From Sthenelais limicola (Eukaryota; Annelida; Polychaeta; Phyllodocida; Sigalionidae), in contig OW804094.1 in the NCBI GenBank assembly GCA_942159475.1, positions 12,553,262 to 12,617,261 of the forward strand: DNA of 64,000 bases, read 5' to 3'. The position numbers were made by a program, and so were the translations under genes. This document shows positions 10,551-21,353 of the stretch, piece after piece. The notes beneath the pieces are model-generated. The model had not been told where the DNA came from. It saw nothing but the letters and a program-made list of their open reading frames with translations, and did no database searches. The number at the start of each line of letters is the position of its first letter. Position 1 is the stretch's first letter.

Positions 10551-11392
10551 ATAGGGGAGTTGCATAGCCGCCATGTTGAATCTTGATTCGCATGGAATTA
10601 TGGAACTATTGGTACAGTCTAAAATCTAGAGGAAACATGTAATGATCTGCATGGAATATTTATCAATGTTTTAATGTCAATATCCATGTATTATACATAT
10701 TTCCATAACACTTGACTTCATCTTTCCCATGCATCATGCATTAGGGAAGTTGCATGTGCCACTGCGCATGTCTGTCACAGTGCATCCTGGGATGGATTCT
10801 GATGAAATCTGACATACGAATATTTGGCAACATTTTTATCGAAAATTGCAAAAATGTTTTCATAAAATTTAATATCACAGCTTGTGAGAATGATCTATTT
10901 TTACCAAATGCATGATGGGAAAGAAAGGGAATTATATCATGGAAACATGACTGAAAAGCACATGGATATTGACATTAAAGCATTGATGAATAATCCTGGA
11001 CATGTTTTCTATAGATTGTATATTGTACCATTAGTCCCATAATAGGAGATTTGCATATGCCACTGCGCATGTCTGTTGCAGTGCATCCTGGGATGGATTC
11101 TGATGAAATCCGATATACAAATATTTAGCAACACTTTTATCGAAAATTGCAAGAATGTTCTCACAAATATCATTGCTTTTATGAATGATCTTTAAAAACC
11201 AAATGCATGATAGGAAAGATGCAGTAGTGTATCATGGATACATGTGTAACACTTGGATATTGACACAAGAGCCTTGATAAATATTCCATGCTGAACATGG
11301 CATGTTTTCTATAGATTTTATACTCTGTACCATTAGTCCCATAATTCCATGCGAATCAAGATTCAAAATGGCGGCTATGCAAATCCCCTACT
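10551..11392. mobile_element. Cluster of three partial or complete family B elements
   Basis: The cluster opens ATAGGGGAGTTGCATAGCCG. A first partial copy runs to about 10735. A second, in opposite orientation, follows at about 10740-11036. A complete copy at 11040-11392 ends GGCTATGCAAATCCCCTA. All share ACATGTTTTCTATAG, the ATGCGCAGTGGCA-type block and GTACCATTAGTCCCATAAT. Confidence 0.8.
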
Positions 11393-11399
11393 ATATTTA

Positions 11400-11744
11400 A
11401 CAAATGGCAGATACTGGAGAACCTTTTGACAAAAGAGTCTCTTTAAATCAAATAATCACCATGTTGAATAATATCAAGATACCTCCTGTTGATTCTAAGA
11501 GTTCTGATGAAGAGCAAATAACGCTCGAAAGCTAGTGATAATAAAGATTACCCCGAAAACCAATACTTTGGGGATTTTTCCTCACTACTAAACCACCTCA
11601 ACTATAACTATCGGGATCCCCACTATACAAGCGATATTTCTTCCAACTACGATTCTAAGAGTTCATCTGGCATAAGAATTTCCCATTGTCATCAGATTAC
11701 TAAATGATTCAAAATGGCGGCTATGCAACTCCCCTATACATGCT
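11400..11744. other. Unassigned repeat-derived spacer with a terminal family B fragment
   Basis: GATTCTAAGAGTTC occurs at about 11491 and again at about 11651. The segment between contains CTGATGA (11504-11510), a short GAGC/GCTC helix and GAAA (11527-11530). The last 40 bp (ATTCAAAATGGCGGCTATGC...) are a solo family B end. Confidence 0.5.
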
Positions 11745-12081
11745 GCAAGTGCCACCTGCGACATGAAGGAATAAATCGTGACCTCTTTGTGAGATGATAA
11801 TGTCTTCAATGCGCGGGTAATAAATGGCACAGCCTGCTACAAGGTCTCGTACAAAGTCTCGCTGGCCACGTGATGGTGATGGATATGGCGAGACCGTGTC
11901 ATTCATGGTGAGCCATTATGTCGCCAGAGGGCGTAATGGGTGACCAGAATCAATTGATCGACCTCACCTCTCTATAACAAGATTAACCTCTTCACAATGG
12001 TGGAACCAAGGTGGAGGTATATTTGATGTGGAATCGTCATAATATGTTTAGTACGATCTGAAAAATAGGGGATTTGCATGT

Positions 12082-12318
12082 GGGTCAGATTTTCTGAAAA
12101 ATGTACAATTGGCAGCTGTACACATTCAGTAAATTCTGCTAAATTAGGCTGCAATTTGGCCATTACCAGGTAATACTAGGTAAATACGGCATTGCATTGA
12201 TTCTAGTAATCTGTTATGTTGAACTGCATTTTGAACTTTATTTTTGTCTGATATAATAATTTGGGTTATTTGAGAAGATTGGCGAAGTTGAATTGTACAT
12301 TTTCTGAAAATCTTACCC
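12082..12318 (+). mobile_element. Family A MITE nested in family B
   Basis: Ends GGGTCAGATTTTCTG and GAAAATCTTACCC. The undisturbed family B sequence GCATGTGCCACTGCG elsewhere shows that ATGT was duplicated on insertion. Confidence 0.92.
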
Positions 12319-12540
12319 ATGTACCACTGCGCATGTCTGTTATTGAAGTGCATGCTGGGATAGATTGAGTTCAGATTTGACATACAAATATTATATTAGA
12401 TTATCATTGCAACAATATCTTCACCAATATCAGAGCTTGTATAAATAATCTATAAAAACTAAATGCATCATGGGAAGATGGGGACTTGTGTTAAGAAAAC
12501 ATGTATACAGTGGAACCCCTCTATTGAAACCACCCTTGGG

Positions 12541-12784
12541 ACCGAGAGAAACTGGTCTCAATAGCGAGGTGGTCACATTAGAGGGGCTAATCTAATAACA
12601 GGAAAGCAATTCGGAACTGAGAGAAACTGGTCTTAATAGCGAGGTGGTCACATTAGAGGGGCTAATCTAATAACAGGAAAGCAATTCGGGACTGAGAGAA
12701 ACTGGTCTTAATAGCGAGGTGGTCACATTAGAGGGGCTAATCTAATAACAGGAAAGCAATTCGGAACTGAGAGAAACTGGTCTT
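12541..12784 (+). repeat. 75-bp tandem repeat, about 3.3 copies
   Basis: GAGAGAAACTGGTCT starts at 12544, 12619, 12694 and 12769, an exact 75-bp period. The copies are almost identical, so the expansion is recent. Confidence 0.93.
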
Positions 12785-13009
12785 AATAGAGGGGTGGTCT
12801 CTATAGAGAGGTGGTCTTTATGCGAGGTTCCACTATATATATAATAGAGGGGTGGTCTCTATAGAGAGGTGGTCTTTATGCGAGGTTCCACTATATATAT
12901 AATAGAGGGGTGGTCTCTATAGAGAGGTGGTCTTTATGCGAGGTTCCACTATATATATAATAGAGGGGTGGTCTCTATAGAGAGGTGGTCTTTATGCGAG
13001 GTTCCACTG
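12785..13009 (+). repeat. 58-bp tandem repeat, about 4 copies
   Basis: AATAGAGGGGTGGTCTC starts at 12785, 12843, 12901 and 12959. Each unit contains GCGAGGTTCCACT, the right terminal repeat of family C, so the element end itself has been multiplied. Confidence 0.93.
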
Positions 13010-13482
13010 TATACACAACACATGGATATTGATATTAAAGGACTAAATATCCCATACTTAACGTGACATGGTTTGTTATGGATTTTGCACTTTACCAGAG
13101 TTCCCATAATTCCATGCACATCCAGATTCAAGATGGCGGACATGCAAGTCCCATATTGATCGATCGCACTTCTGCCTAACAAGATTATAATTCAAAATTG
13201 TTGAAAGAAGAATAGGGAAACACTGTATATTGCAACCGTAATTTATGAGTATGCTGTATACCAAAAAGAGACTGTTCTTATGCGGTCATGGGCGATCTTC
13301 ATAATGCAAATTATGGGTCCTAACTTAGGAAATCCTCGATGAAATTGAAATTGACGGCACTGCCTTGATATGTTTGCCAAAAGTAATGACAATCTCAAGG
13401 ATAAAAGTAACAAATTCGTGAAATCTTCATATTTAGTTTTCAAATCTTCCATAAGTATACGGCGCAAAGGATAAAAAAAAGA

Positions 13483-13696
13483 CACTCTAGGTCCAAACCC
13501 TCAGATCAGATAAGAATGGTATGTCAGTGATTGGACGCCCACATTGCTAATCGGTTTCCAAGCCAAGGACGAGGCGTTTTATTGGGAATATAATGACATT
13601 TTGCGGTCTTAATGGAATTATAATGGCACTTTGCGGTTTTAGGCGAGAGGCTTTCTGTCCATTTGAAGGGACTCTCTCAACTTTGGGCCTGGACTG
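13483..13696 (-). mobile_element. Family D MITE copy
   Basis: Ends CACTCTAGGTCCAAACCCTC and TTTGGGCCTGGACTG, with the 4-bp duplication AAGA at 13479-13482 and 13697-13700. Confidence 0.9.
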
Positions 13697-13875
13697 AAGA
13701 ATTGATCAAAATAGTTTTGGGTCGATTGGGTTGGAATGCTCATATTGGAAGTCGAATGGAAGTGATTGTTGATGTGTGTACCTGATATGGTATCATGTAA
13801 TATCGCGGCATGGATCAAAGCAGACTAAAACCCTGAACAACAAGTATGCTACAGAATGAGTGATGAATGGTATTT

Positions 13876-14111
13876 GGATCAGCGCCAGAAAATGTACAAT
13901 TCGTCTTCAACAATCCTCTCAAATGAAATAGATTTAAGTAAGAAATTCGGTTCAAGGTATACTTCAATATAGCCAAACAGATTGTTTGAATCAACTCAAT
14001 ACCAAATATACTCACATATACCTAGCATTTGCCATTTTTCAGGCAAGTTTATCATAATTTACTAAATCTGTAGATCATGCAGCTGATTGTACATTTATTA
14101 CACTTAGACCC
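13876..14111 (-). mobile_element. Family A MITE copy
   Basis: Left end GGATCAGCGCCAG; the right end is decayed (ACACTTAGACCC). The interior matches family A. Confidence 0.78.
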
Positions 14112-14186
14112 ATGTATACCTTTCAGCAATGATGAGTTCCACTGAGCGCGGGAAATGAACCAGTCGACATCCTCTTAAAGCTATAT

Positions 14187-14421
14187 GGGCGAAGTCGCCA
14201 GAAAATGTACAATTAACCTTCAGCAATCCTCTCAAACAAACCAAATTTTAAAAAAGAATGAGGTTCAAAATAGTTCAACATAAACAAACAGATCGCTTGA
14301 ATCAAGGCAATATCAAATATACTCAGATATAACAAGCATTGGCCATTTTCCAGTCTAATTCAGCATAATTTACTAAATATGTGTAGATCTGCCGATTGTA
14401 CATTTTCTAAAGATCTGACTC
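14187..14421 (-). mobile_element. Family A MITE copy
   Basis: Ends GGGCGAAGTCGCCAG and AAAGATCTGACTC. Confidence 0.82.
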
Positions 14422-14481
14422 ACTAGATCTTAAAGCTATGTAGATCTTATATGTCCCTCAGTTATCAGTTGTAGCATAGTT

Positions 14482-14721
14482 GGGTCAGATTTTCAAAAAA
14501 TGTACAATTGGCAGCTGCACACATTTAGTAAATTCTGCTGAATCAGGCTGCAATTTGGTCAATACTAGATAAATTTGAGTAAACCGTATTTGGCATTGCA
14601 CTGATTCTAGCAATCTGTTTGGTTAGGTTGAAATGTATTTTGAACTTTATTTTCGTCTGAAATTTGGGTTATTTGAGAGGATTGGTGAAGGTGAATTGTA
14701 CATTTCCTAGTGACTTCACCC
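14482..14721 (+). mobile_element. Family A MITE copy (subfamily 1)
   Basis: Ends GGGTCAGATTTTCAA and GTGACTTCACCC, with the 4-bp duplication AGTT at 14478-14481 and 14722-14725. Confidence 0.9.
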
Positions 14722-14921
14722 AGTTTATCTTGGCGGACATGGCGTGTTAGTTACCCCTCGAGGGAAGGAATATGAGACACACAGACACTATTGGGGAATG
14801 GAATATGAGTAATTGACGGCATTTATAAATAACATAGCGGCAAGTGCATTCACATGTCTCACAATGCTGTATATAGGCTGATTAATGACATCCTGCACTA
14901 TACATAAGCTCATTCTACAGT

Positions 14922-15702
14922 CTAGGCTCAGAGCACAGAGAGTCCCTTCAAACTGAGGGAAAGTCTCTTCAGTCTAATAATAATTACAGATTTGCAATCC
15001 CAAGTCACATTTACAGTAAGTGTAAGTATGTCTAACCTCAGAGTTGAGGTAGTACCTCCAAACTGAGGGAAAGCCTATCCAGTCCAAGCCCAGAGTTGAG
15101 ATAGTCCCTCCAAACTTAGGGAAACCCTCTCCAGTCTAAGCTCAGAGTGGACAGAGTCCCTTCAAATTTAGGGAAAGGTCCTTTCTCCAAACAGCAGGAT
15201 ATCTCCATAGAATTCATTTAAAACAGCACTACACATTATTCGTATTATTATTTATTTGCCTCCCAGTCTAGGCTCAGAGTTGAGACCTTCTCTCCAAACT
15301 GAGGGAATGTCTCTCCAGTCTAGGCTCAGAGTTGAGAGAGTCCCTCCAAACTGTGGGACAGTCTCTCCAGTTTAGGCTCAGAGTTGAGAGAGTCCCTCCA
15401 AACTGAGGGAATGTCTCTCCAGTTTAGGCTCAGAGCTGAGAGAGTCCCTCCAAACTGAGGGAATGTCTCTCCAGTTTAGGCTCAGAGTTGAGAGAGTCCC
15501 TCCAAACTGAGGCAAAGCCTCTCCAGTTTAGGCTCAGAGTCCCTCCAAACTGAGGAAAGGTCTCTCGATCCAAACCTCAAAATGCCATTAGAATCCCATT
15601 AAGATGTCTACTCCAGGACCGGAAAGCCATTAGCGCAGTAGGCGTCCAATCACTGACATGGTATTTTTAAAATCTGATCTGAAAGGCTGTGAGCCTAGAC
15701 TG
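14922..15702 (+). mobile_element. Family D element greatly expanded by internal tandem repeats
   Basis: Starts CAGTCTAGGCTCAGAG and ends CTGTGAGCCTAGACTG. The normal family D right half (CCATTAGAATCCC ... GATCTGAAAGG) is at about 15590-15690. The left terminal sequence has been copied repeatedly, so the element is 781 bp instead of about 210 bp. Confidence 0.85.
15264..15560 (+). repeat. 52-bp tandem repeat within family D
   Basis: The unit start CAGT(C/T)TAGGCTCAGAG lies at 15316, 15368, 15420, 15472 and 15524, an exact 52-bp period. A related, more diverged array lies at about 15027-15185. The unit is the element's own terminal repeat. Confidence 0.9.
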
Positions 15703-16248
15703 GTTCAAGGCTTCTGAATATTGTTGATATTGTGCTGATTTAAAACATAGGTTTGCTTACGTTGAACTGTAGTTTGAAACTCATTTTTTTTTATCTGTGG
15801 TCCGTTTTAGGAAAATGCGTCATAAGTCGCAAAACATGTGTTTTGAGATATCACCATATTTGAAAAGAGATCAAGCCGATTCAAATGATAGTAAACCCTA
15901 GGGCACCTTAGAAGGATTTCTATATTTTTAGGTTTGATATCTTCATTTCTGAAAAACAAAGTTTGCAATGTTTCTGGGTGGCCCATTACTAGTAAAGTAA
16001 CTAAATATACTCCATACAAAGGCCTTCAAAACGCAAGGATATATTTAATGCAATGTCCCGCAATTTGTTACATGGATTCATATGACTATAAGTGCTAGAT
16101 CCTCTTAAAATCAGAACATTTCAAAAAAGAGATTCTGTCAAAAAAAACTTTGAAAAATATCAATTTTGCGACTTGTGACTCATTTTACTGGAACACATCA
16201 CAATTCTAAGAGGATTGTAAAGGCGAATTGTACATTTTGAGGCGACTA
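15703..16248 (+). mobile_element. Truncated family A copy split by family E
   Basis: The family A interior (CTTACGTTGAACTGTAGTTT) precedes family E at about 15796. The family A tail (AAGAGGATTGTAAAGGCGAA...) follows it. The left end is missing next to the family D element. Confidence 0.72.
15796..16201. mobile_element. Family E MITE copy
   Basis: The left end is decayed (GTGGTCCGTTTTAGGAAAAT) and the right end intact (TTTTACTGGAACACATCAC). The interior has AGTAAAGTAACTAAATATAC and AGTGCTAGATCC. Confidence 0.85.
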
Positions 16249-16495
16249 ACCAATAACGTCCTCTGGGAACTCCTAGGGGTGATATTAGTTTTGGCGATGG
16301 GCAATCTCGTTGATGGACAACATATTTAAGGGAATCGTTCTAAGCGATAAGCCGTTGGCGACATGTAGAAATTCTCAGCACATCAATCATAAAATGATAG
16401 ATGCTGCCACCAAGTAATAGACATAAGCAGGCATATCACTAGATGAAAGCTATATTTATATATATTGGACATTTCTAATCATACGGTTACTATAT

Positions 16496-16730
16496 GGGTC
16501 AGATTTTCAGAAAATGTACAATTGGCAGCTCTACACATTTAGGAAATTCTGCTAAACTAAGCTGAAGAATGATGAATACCAAGTACATCTGAGTATATTT
16601 GGTATCGCTTTGATTCAAAGTATCAGTTCTGTTATGTTAAACTACATTTTGAAGCTCATTTTTTATCTTAATGTGGGTTTATTTGAAGGATTGGTGAAGG
16701 TGAATTGTACATTTTCTGACAATCTGACCC
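16496..16730 (+). mobile_element. Family A MITE copy
   Basis: Ends GGGTCAGATTTTCAG and GACAATCTGACCC. Shares TATCAGTTCTGTTATGTTAA with the copies at 21601 and 38182, marking a third subfamily. Confidence 0.9.
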
Positions 16731-16936
16731 ATTAACATAGAGGAGGAGTGGAGGCCCAATCGCTTCCTATACCAGGCAAAGCGTTGGTAAAGCAATTACT
16801 TTGCCTCTGAGAAAGATTAATCATGATGATTAACGAGCACGGGACACTATAGGACTGTATGTGCGCTGACCGCTGGTGCACAATCCCCTTGTACTTGTCT
16901 GTTTGTTTGCACCGTTCCCTCTTCTCTGTACCACAA

Positions 16937-17160
16937 GGGTGAAATCGCCAGAAAATGTACAATTTGTCTTCACCAATCCTCTCAAAAAACCCAAATTTGA
17001 GGTACAAAATTCAGTTCAACACAACCAGACAGATGTATTGAATGAATACAATCCAGAATACACTCAGATATACCTAGTATTTAACAATTTTCAGTCTAAT
17101 TTAGCAGAATTTGAGAGATGTGTAGAACGGTAGATTGAGCATTTTCTGGAAATCTGGCCC
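16937..17160 (-). mobile_element. Family A MITE copy
   Basis: Ends GGGTGAAATCGCCAG and GGAAATCTGGCCC. Confidence 0.87.
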
Positions 17161-17238
17161 ATAAGAGAAAGCCACATAGATCCAGGCAGAGAGTAATTCA
17201 TCTCCATTCAAGCATTCTACCACGAACAGCAGGCTGAA

Positions 17239-17332
17239 CATAAAGCAATCTAATTCCCTGGCCAGTGGGAGGGCTTAGGGCTCGGTAACAGTTTAATAGC
17301 ACCATGTTAAGGTACATCCCCATGTTTCTAAG
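17239..17332 (+). repeat. Segmental duplication, copy 1, left part
   Basis: CATAAAGCAATCTAATTCCC through CCCCATGTTTCTAAG matches 20985-21079. The copy is broken by the 3.4-kb element and continues at 20724-20758. Confidence 0.9.
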
Positions 17333-17521
17333 GGGTCATTTTTTCTGAACGTGTACAATTCAGCCTGAAGTATGGAATTTCAAAAGGTTTCCCAGATCAT
17401 TTCTAAACCTACATATCTCATTAGTCCAGGTTTAGAGCTGTCTGTCAATACCCATTATACGCATTTCCTCCCAGTGGTTCAGTTTTTATGATAAATCAAA
17501 ATCTTCTTAGTCAGAAATTGG

Positions 17522-20089
17522 CAAACGCCCGTCATCATAACACATTTAAGATGAAACACACACCTTATTATTGATTATCTTTGTATATAAAGCCTAAAAG
17601 TACATCAGAGTAAAGAAAACATGGCAATGAACCTGGGATAAAAATTGTTATAACCAAGAACTATAACTTCATGACAAAATCGAGCTGAATGCATGGGTCC
17701 TATTTCCTCAAAATCCCCATTATCCATTTTTTCTCCATACCTTGGTTTCAAATAGTTGTGAAAAAGTAAGTGGAAGGGCTTGAAGCTTTATAATGTACCT
17801 AGGTAATAACAGATACATCACCTAATACTCCCCTGATTTATAGAACCTTAAACATAGTTGTGTGAAAATTACTCCATCCCAAAGATACTGGGATTTCACT
17901 GATGGGCGTTTGTCACAAAGGCCAATATTATAATAATGAAATACAAGCCCATTATCAGCCTCATTCCGAACCTGAAACGGTTCAATATTGCTCCATGTGC
18001 ATCAACCACAGTAAATAAAACCAGACAAAGGTATTTCAATTAAGTATTATAGAAAAAAGTATACTTTATTTTATTGAAAATTAACAATGGGTACAAATGA
18101 CTTCAGGGTACCAAAAATCAGACTTTCCTCTTCAAAATCTCTACCAGAGAACTGGAATCATCTTTCATTACAAATGACATATTTAAATCATGAAAGAAAG
18201 AGTATACACTCTTCAAGTTGGCCTTACAATAGAGTTCTTATGATGGGCGTTAGGTTTTCCATGATGGACGTTTGTGCATGTATATTAGATATCAAACATC
18301 ATCCATAGGAATCTAATAATAACCATACATGGACAATGCTTTCAGAAAACATGCCCAACATGTTCTCCTACACTGCAGAAATGTTTAAAGGTCATCAGCA
18401 ACTTTCCATGTCCCATGCTGCTTTTTGTCTTCTGTCTATACACCAAGTTGTTTATTTAAGATGGATTCTGCTCACTCTCTTATATACTGTTCAGGACGAC
18501 CTCAGAATTACATGGATACATTAAGCACTTGGCTCTATTCCTTCTCCAGTAGTCCCTGGAGGATGCAGCTGCACCTTTAAGGTTAATTAGGGGTGGTAGT
18601 CCATGTTCATCTGAAAATGAAAGTTAAATATAAAACATAGTAAGACCCCATAAATGTGAAAAAAATATTTTTCAAAAAACCAAAAGAATTATAGTACCAT
18701 TTCATATAGTATAAAATCATGCATCTATGGTTTAAATTTGGTGTTGGTTGACAGAATCCTTCAAGGGTTGTTGTGGGTGAACATTAATGGGGATAACGCC
18801 CATCATGGAAATTGTACCCCTTGTACTAAAATATAATAATAGTTTCACCCTGAACCCTTTACACATGATTGAACAGTAGTTTATAAAACATAATATTGAA
18901 AGAAGGGCATTACAAAATGTGTTGGCCTGGTGCTAGACCCACTCTATATGATTTGCTATATTCCCAAACGCCCATCATGAAAATCAATGCTAACACTGTA
19001 CATTATAAGATCTAGTGAATATGGCAAAGTAGAATATAATAAACAAGTTTAAATGATTCCATGCAATGACATACATACGGGGGCATGTTTCCATATTATT
19101 AGCACAGACACTATCCTACATTTACTGAGTTATTTTTCATTTAGATGATGGGCGTTTGTCATATCAATGATAACCTCATTGTACATCAGCCAGATTAGGA
19201 AGTGGGCATTGATCAACCACATGAAAAGTATTTCTGTCAACCCAGTACAAGTCATACAACATTGCAAACACAAAAATATCATAGTTACACTGATTATTAG
19301 CAGCTGGAGAGACAAATCTGTACTGACATAATAACCATGATGGGCGTTATGCCTGATTCACACCTAATATGTGCAGTTCTGATCAGATGAGTAAAGCAAT
19401 CTGGCTCTGTGCAATGACTAAACTCTTTTAGCCATTGATTTCTAAATACAATTGACACAAAATATACAAAGCTTTTAAACCTTCTGACCATTTCAGTTGA
19501 TCCTACAATACATTAATCATTATCCCTCACATAAATAGAATATGACTTTCAGTTTGTCATGCTATTTTTGACAAAATGAAGTAAGATTGGTGCAAGAAAC
19601 GTCTAGTACTTACCACAGTATATTTCCAATTAAAGATGATTCCACAAGCAGGTAAACATACTGAGTAGAGCTAGCTCAGCAGAGCATTTCAATGATGGGC
19701 ATTATTTTCATGATGGACGTTTGCCTGGTTGAAAATCTTGCTATAAAATCTTCCAAAATCACATTGAAGTTCGGGTTTTGTGTTTTCCACTTTCACTTTG
19801 GCACACCATTTATGAATAACACCATTATAACAAGTTTGAAAGTTTTGCAATACCTGGATAACACATCACTTGTCATACCTACTCCTGCAAACGCCCATCA
19901 GCATAATTAGTATAAATTGAGGATGGTTTTGTGGATGTGTTCCAATTTCCTAGCAAATGGAAGTAGAGTTCTTTTCTTTTTTTTATCTTGTTCATTAAAA
20001 TATGCTCAATACACCCAAGTACTTTCTAGGATTGGACATATTATGTTCATTTTTCTAGAATTGCAGATATATATGATGATGGGCGTTTG
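17522..20089. repeat. Dispersed ATGATGGGCGTTTG motifs, about 12 copies
   Basis: Forward copies: 17901, 18240, 18261 (GGAC variant), 19144, 19337, 19692 (GCAT variant), 19710 (GGAC variant) and 20076. Reverse copies (AAACGCCCATCAT): 17522 (variant), 18795, 18966 and 19889. Two forward pairs, at 18240/18261 and 19692/19710, have the same two-site layout. The right terminal repeat also contains TGGGCGT. Confidence 0.9.
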
Positions 20090-20462
20090 TTTGAAAATGG
20101 TTAAAATTTCTCAGGGCCCCCAATAATTTACCTTTGGGACTTGGGCCCTACCACCCCGCTCATAGAGTTGCACACTAAAGTTATACTTGGAAAGCCAAAA
20201 TAAAGTAAGATAAATAATCAAATACATTTTTACATAAAGATTTACACTTCTAAAATCAGGAGGAGAAGCTGTAAATCACAGGTTATTTTTATTCCGACCC
20301 TAGAAAAGAATGTGATGCCTTAGTCATAGGTATATAAAAGTATGTATTTCTGGAAAGCTTATCTTCTCCTTGTTACGCTGAGATACACTCCGTAAATGTG
20401 AATGCAAAATTGTGACTGTAATGAGCGGGAGAACAGACACAAGTCAGAAATTTTACATTTGT

Positions 20463-20697
20463 GGGTCAGTTTTTCAGAAAATGCACAATTGGCAGCTGTA
20501 CACATTTGGTAAATTCTGCTAAATTAGGCTGCAATTTGGCCAATACTAGGTAAATTCGAGTATATTCGGCATTGCATTGATTCTAGCAATCTGTTTGGTT
20601 AGGTTGAACTGTATTTCGACCTTCTTTTCCGTCTGAAATTTGGGTTATTGGGGAGAATTGGTGAAGGTGAATTGTACATTTTGTGAAAATCTGACCC
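20463..20697 (+). mobile_element. Family A MITE nested near the right end of the 3.4-kb element
   Basis: Ends GGGTCAGTTTTTCAG and GAAAATCTGACCC. It lies 26 bp inside the right terminus of the larger element, so it inserted later. Confidence 0.9.
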
Positions 20698-20723
20698 AAG
20701 TACACGCCCAGAAAAAATGACCC

Positions 20724-20758
20724 TAAGGCTTTAATTGTCGGAGAATTGGACAGTGTAT
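20724..20758 (+). repeat. Segmental duplication, copy 1, right part
   Basis: TAAGGCTTTAATTGTCGGAG... CAGTGTAT is identical to 21075-21109. Confidence 0.9.
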
Positions 20759-20760
20759 AG

Positions 20761-20985
20761 CGGTCAGATCTTCAGAAAATGCACAATTGACTGCTCTACA
20801 CATTTGTTAAATTCTGCTGCAATTTGGTCAATACTAGGTAAATTCAAGTATATTCGGCATTGAATTGTTTCTAGCAATCTGTTTGCTTAGGTTGAACTGT
20901 GTTTTGAACTTTATTTTCGTCTGAAATGTAGGTTATTTGAGAGGATTGGCGAAGGCCAATTGTACATTTTCTGAAAATCTGACAC
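20761..20985 (+). mobile_element. Family A MITE at the junction of the two duplicated segments
   Basis: Ends CGGTCAGATCTTCAG and GAAAATCTGACAC. It sits exactly between the end of copy 1 and the start of copy 2 of the segmental duplication. Confidence 0.87.
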
Positions 20986-21109
20986 ATAAAGCAATGTAAT
21001 TCCCTGCCTGGTCGGAGGGCTTAGGGCTCGGTAACAGTTTAATAGCACCATGTTAAGGTACATCCCCATGTTTCTAAGGCTTTAATTGTCGGAGAATTGG
21101 ACAGTGTAT
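20985..21109 (+). repeat. Segmental duplication, copy 2 (uninterrupted)
   Basis: This 125-bp segment aligns with 17239-17332 plus 20724-20758 and preserves the empty target site of the 3.4-kb element. Confidence 0.92.
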
Positions 21110-21353
21110 CTAGTCAGTGAATGGCAGGAGGAGTGAGAGTGATCGGGCACACGCAGGAAACAGCTGTTCAGGTGAATGTTATTATTGTAGAAGGGAAGGA
21201 TTGGTCTGGAAGTCATTTGTTTCCTCTGACCTCCGCTAGGGTAATCCTGACTAAAATCATATTGGTGTCGTGTAGGAGACCTTTGTATGGTTAATCATCC
21301 CATGAGCTCTGTATGGCCAACACAAGCAAATTATACTTTCCAGATCTGTATAT

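Larger units (their letters stand above)
12508..13009 (+). mobile_element. Family C (Tigger/pogo-like) element with expanded interior, nested in family B
   Basis: Ends CAGTGGAACCCCTC and GAGGTTCCACTG, flanked by TA. These ends are typical of Tc1/mariner-superfamily Tigger-type MITEs. The interior has grown by two tandem arrays. Confidence 0.88.
12065..13156 (+). mobile_element. Family B element carrying nested A and C insertions
   Basis: The left end is AATAGGGGATTTGCATGT at 12065 and the right end GGACATGCAAGTCCCATAT. Removing family A (12082-12318) and family C (12508-13009) restores a normal family B sequence when compared with 32541-32888. Confidence 0.85.
17333..20723. mobile_element. 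3.4-kb non-autonomous DNA transposon with family-A-like ends
   Basis: The left end is GGGTCATTTTTTCTGAACGT and the right end, read inward, GGGTCATTTTTTCTGGGCGT. TAAG is duplicated on both sides. An uninterrupted target, TTCTAAGGCTTTAATTG, lies at 21073-21089, which fixes the boundaries. The left end continues GTACAATTCA, as in family A, so the two families look related. About twelve copies of ATGATGGGCGTTTG lie inside. I see no frame longer than about 75 codons and no transposase motif. Superfamily unknown; the 4-bp (possibly 5-bp) duplication is the main clue. Confidence 0.88.

Noticed and set aside
18087..18308. Small frame in the 3.4-kb element as transposase remnant
   Set aside because: Part of it (MMGVRFSMMDVCAC) is simply the repeated ATGATGGGCGTT motif translated. 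No catalytic motif.
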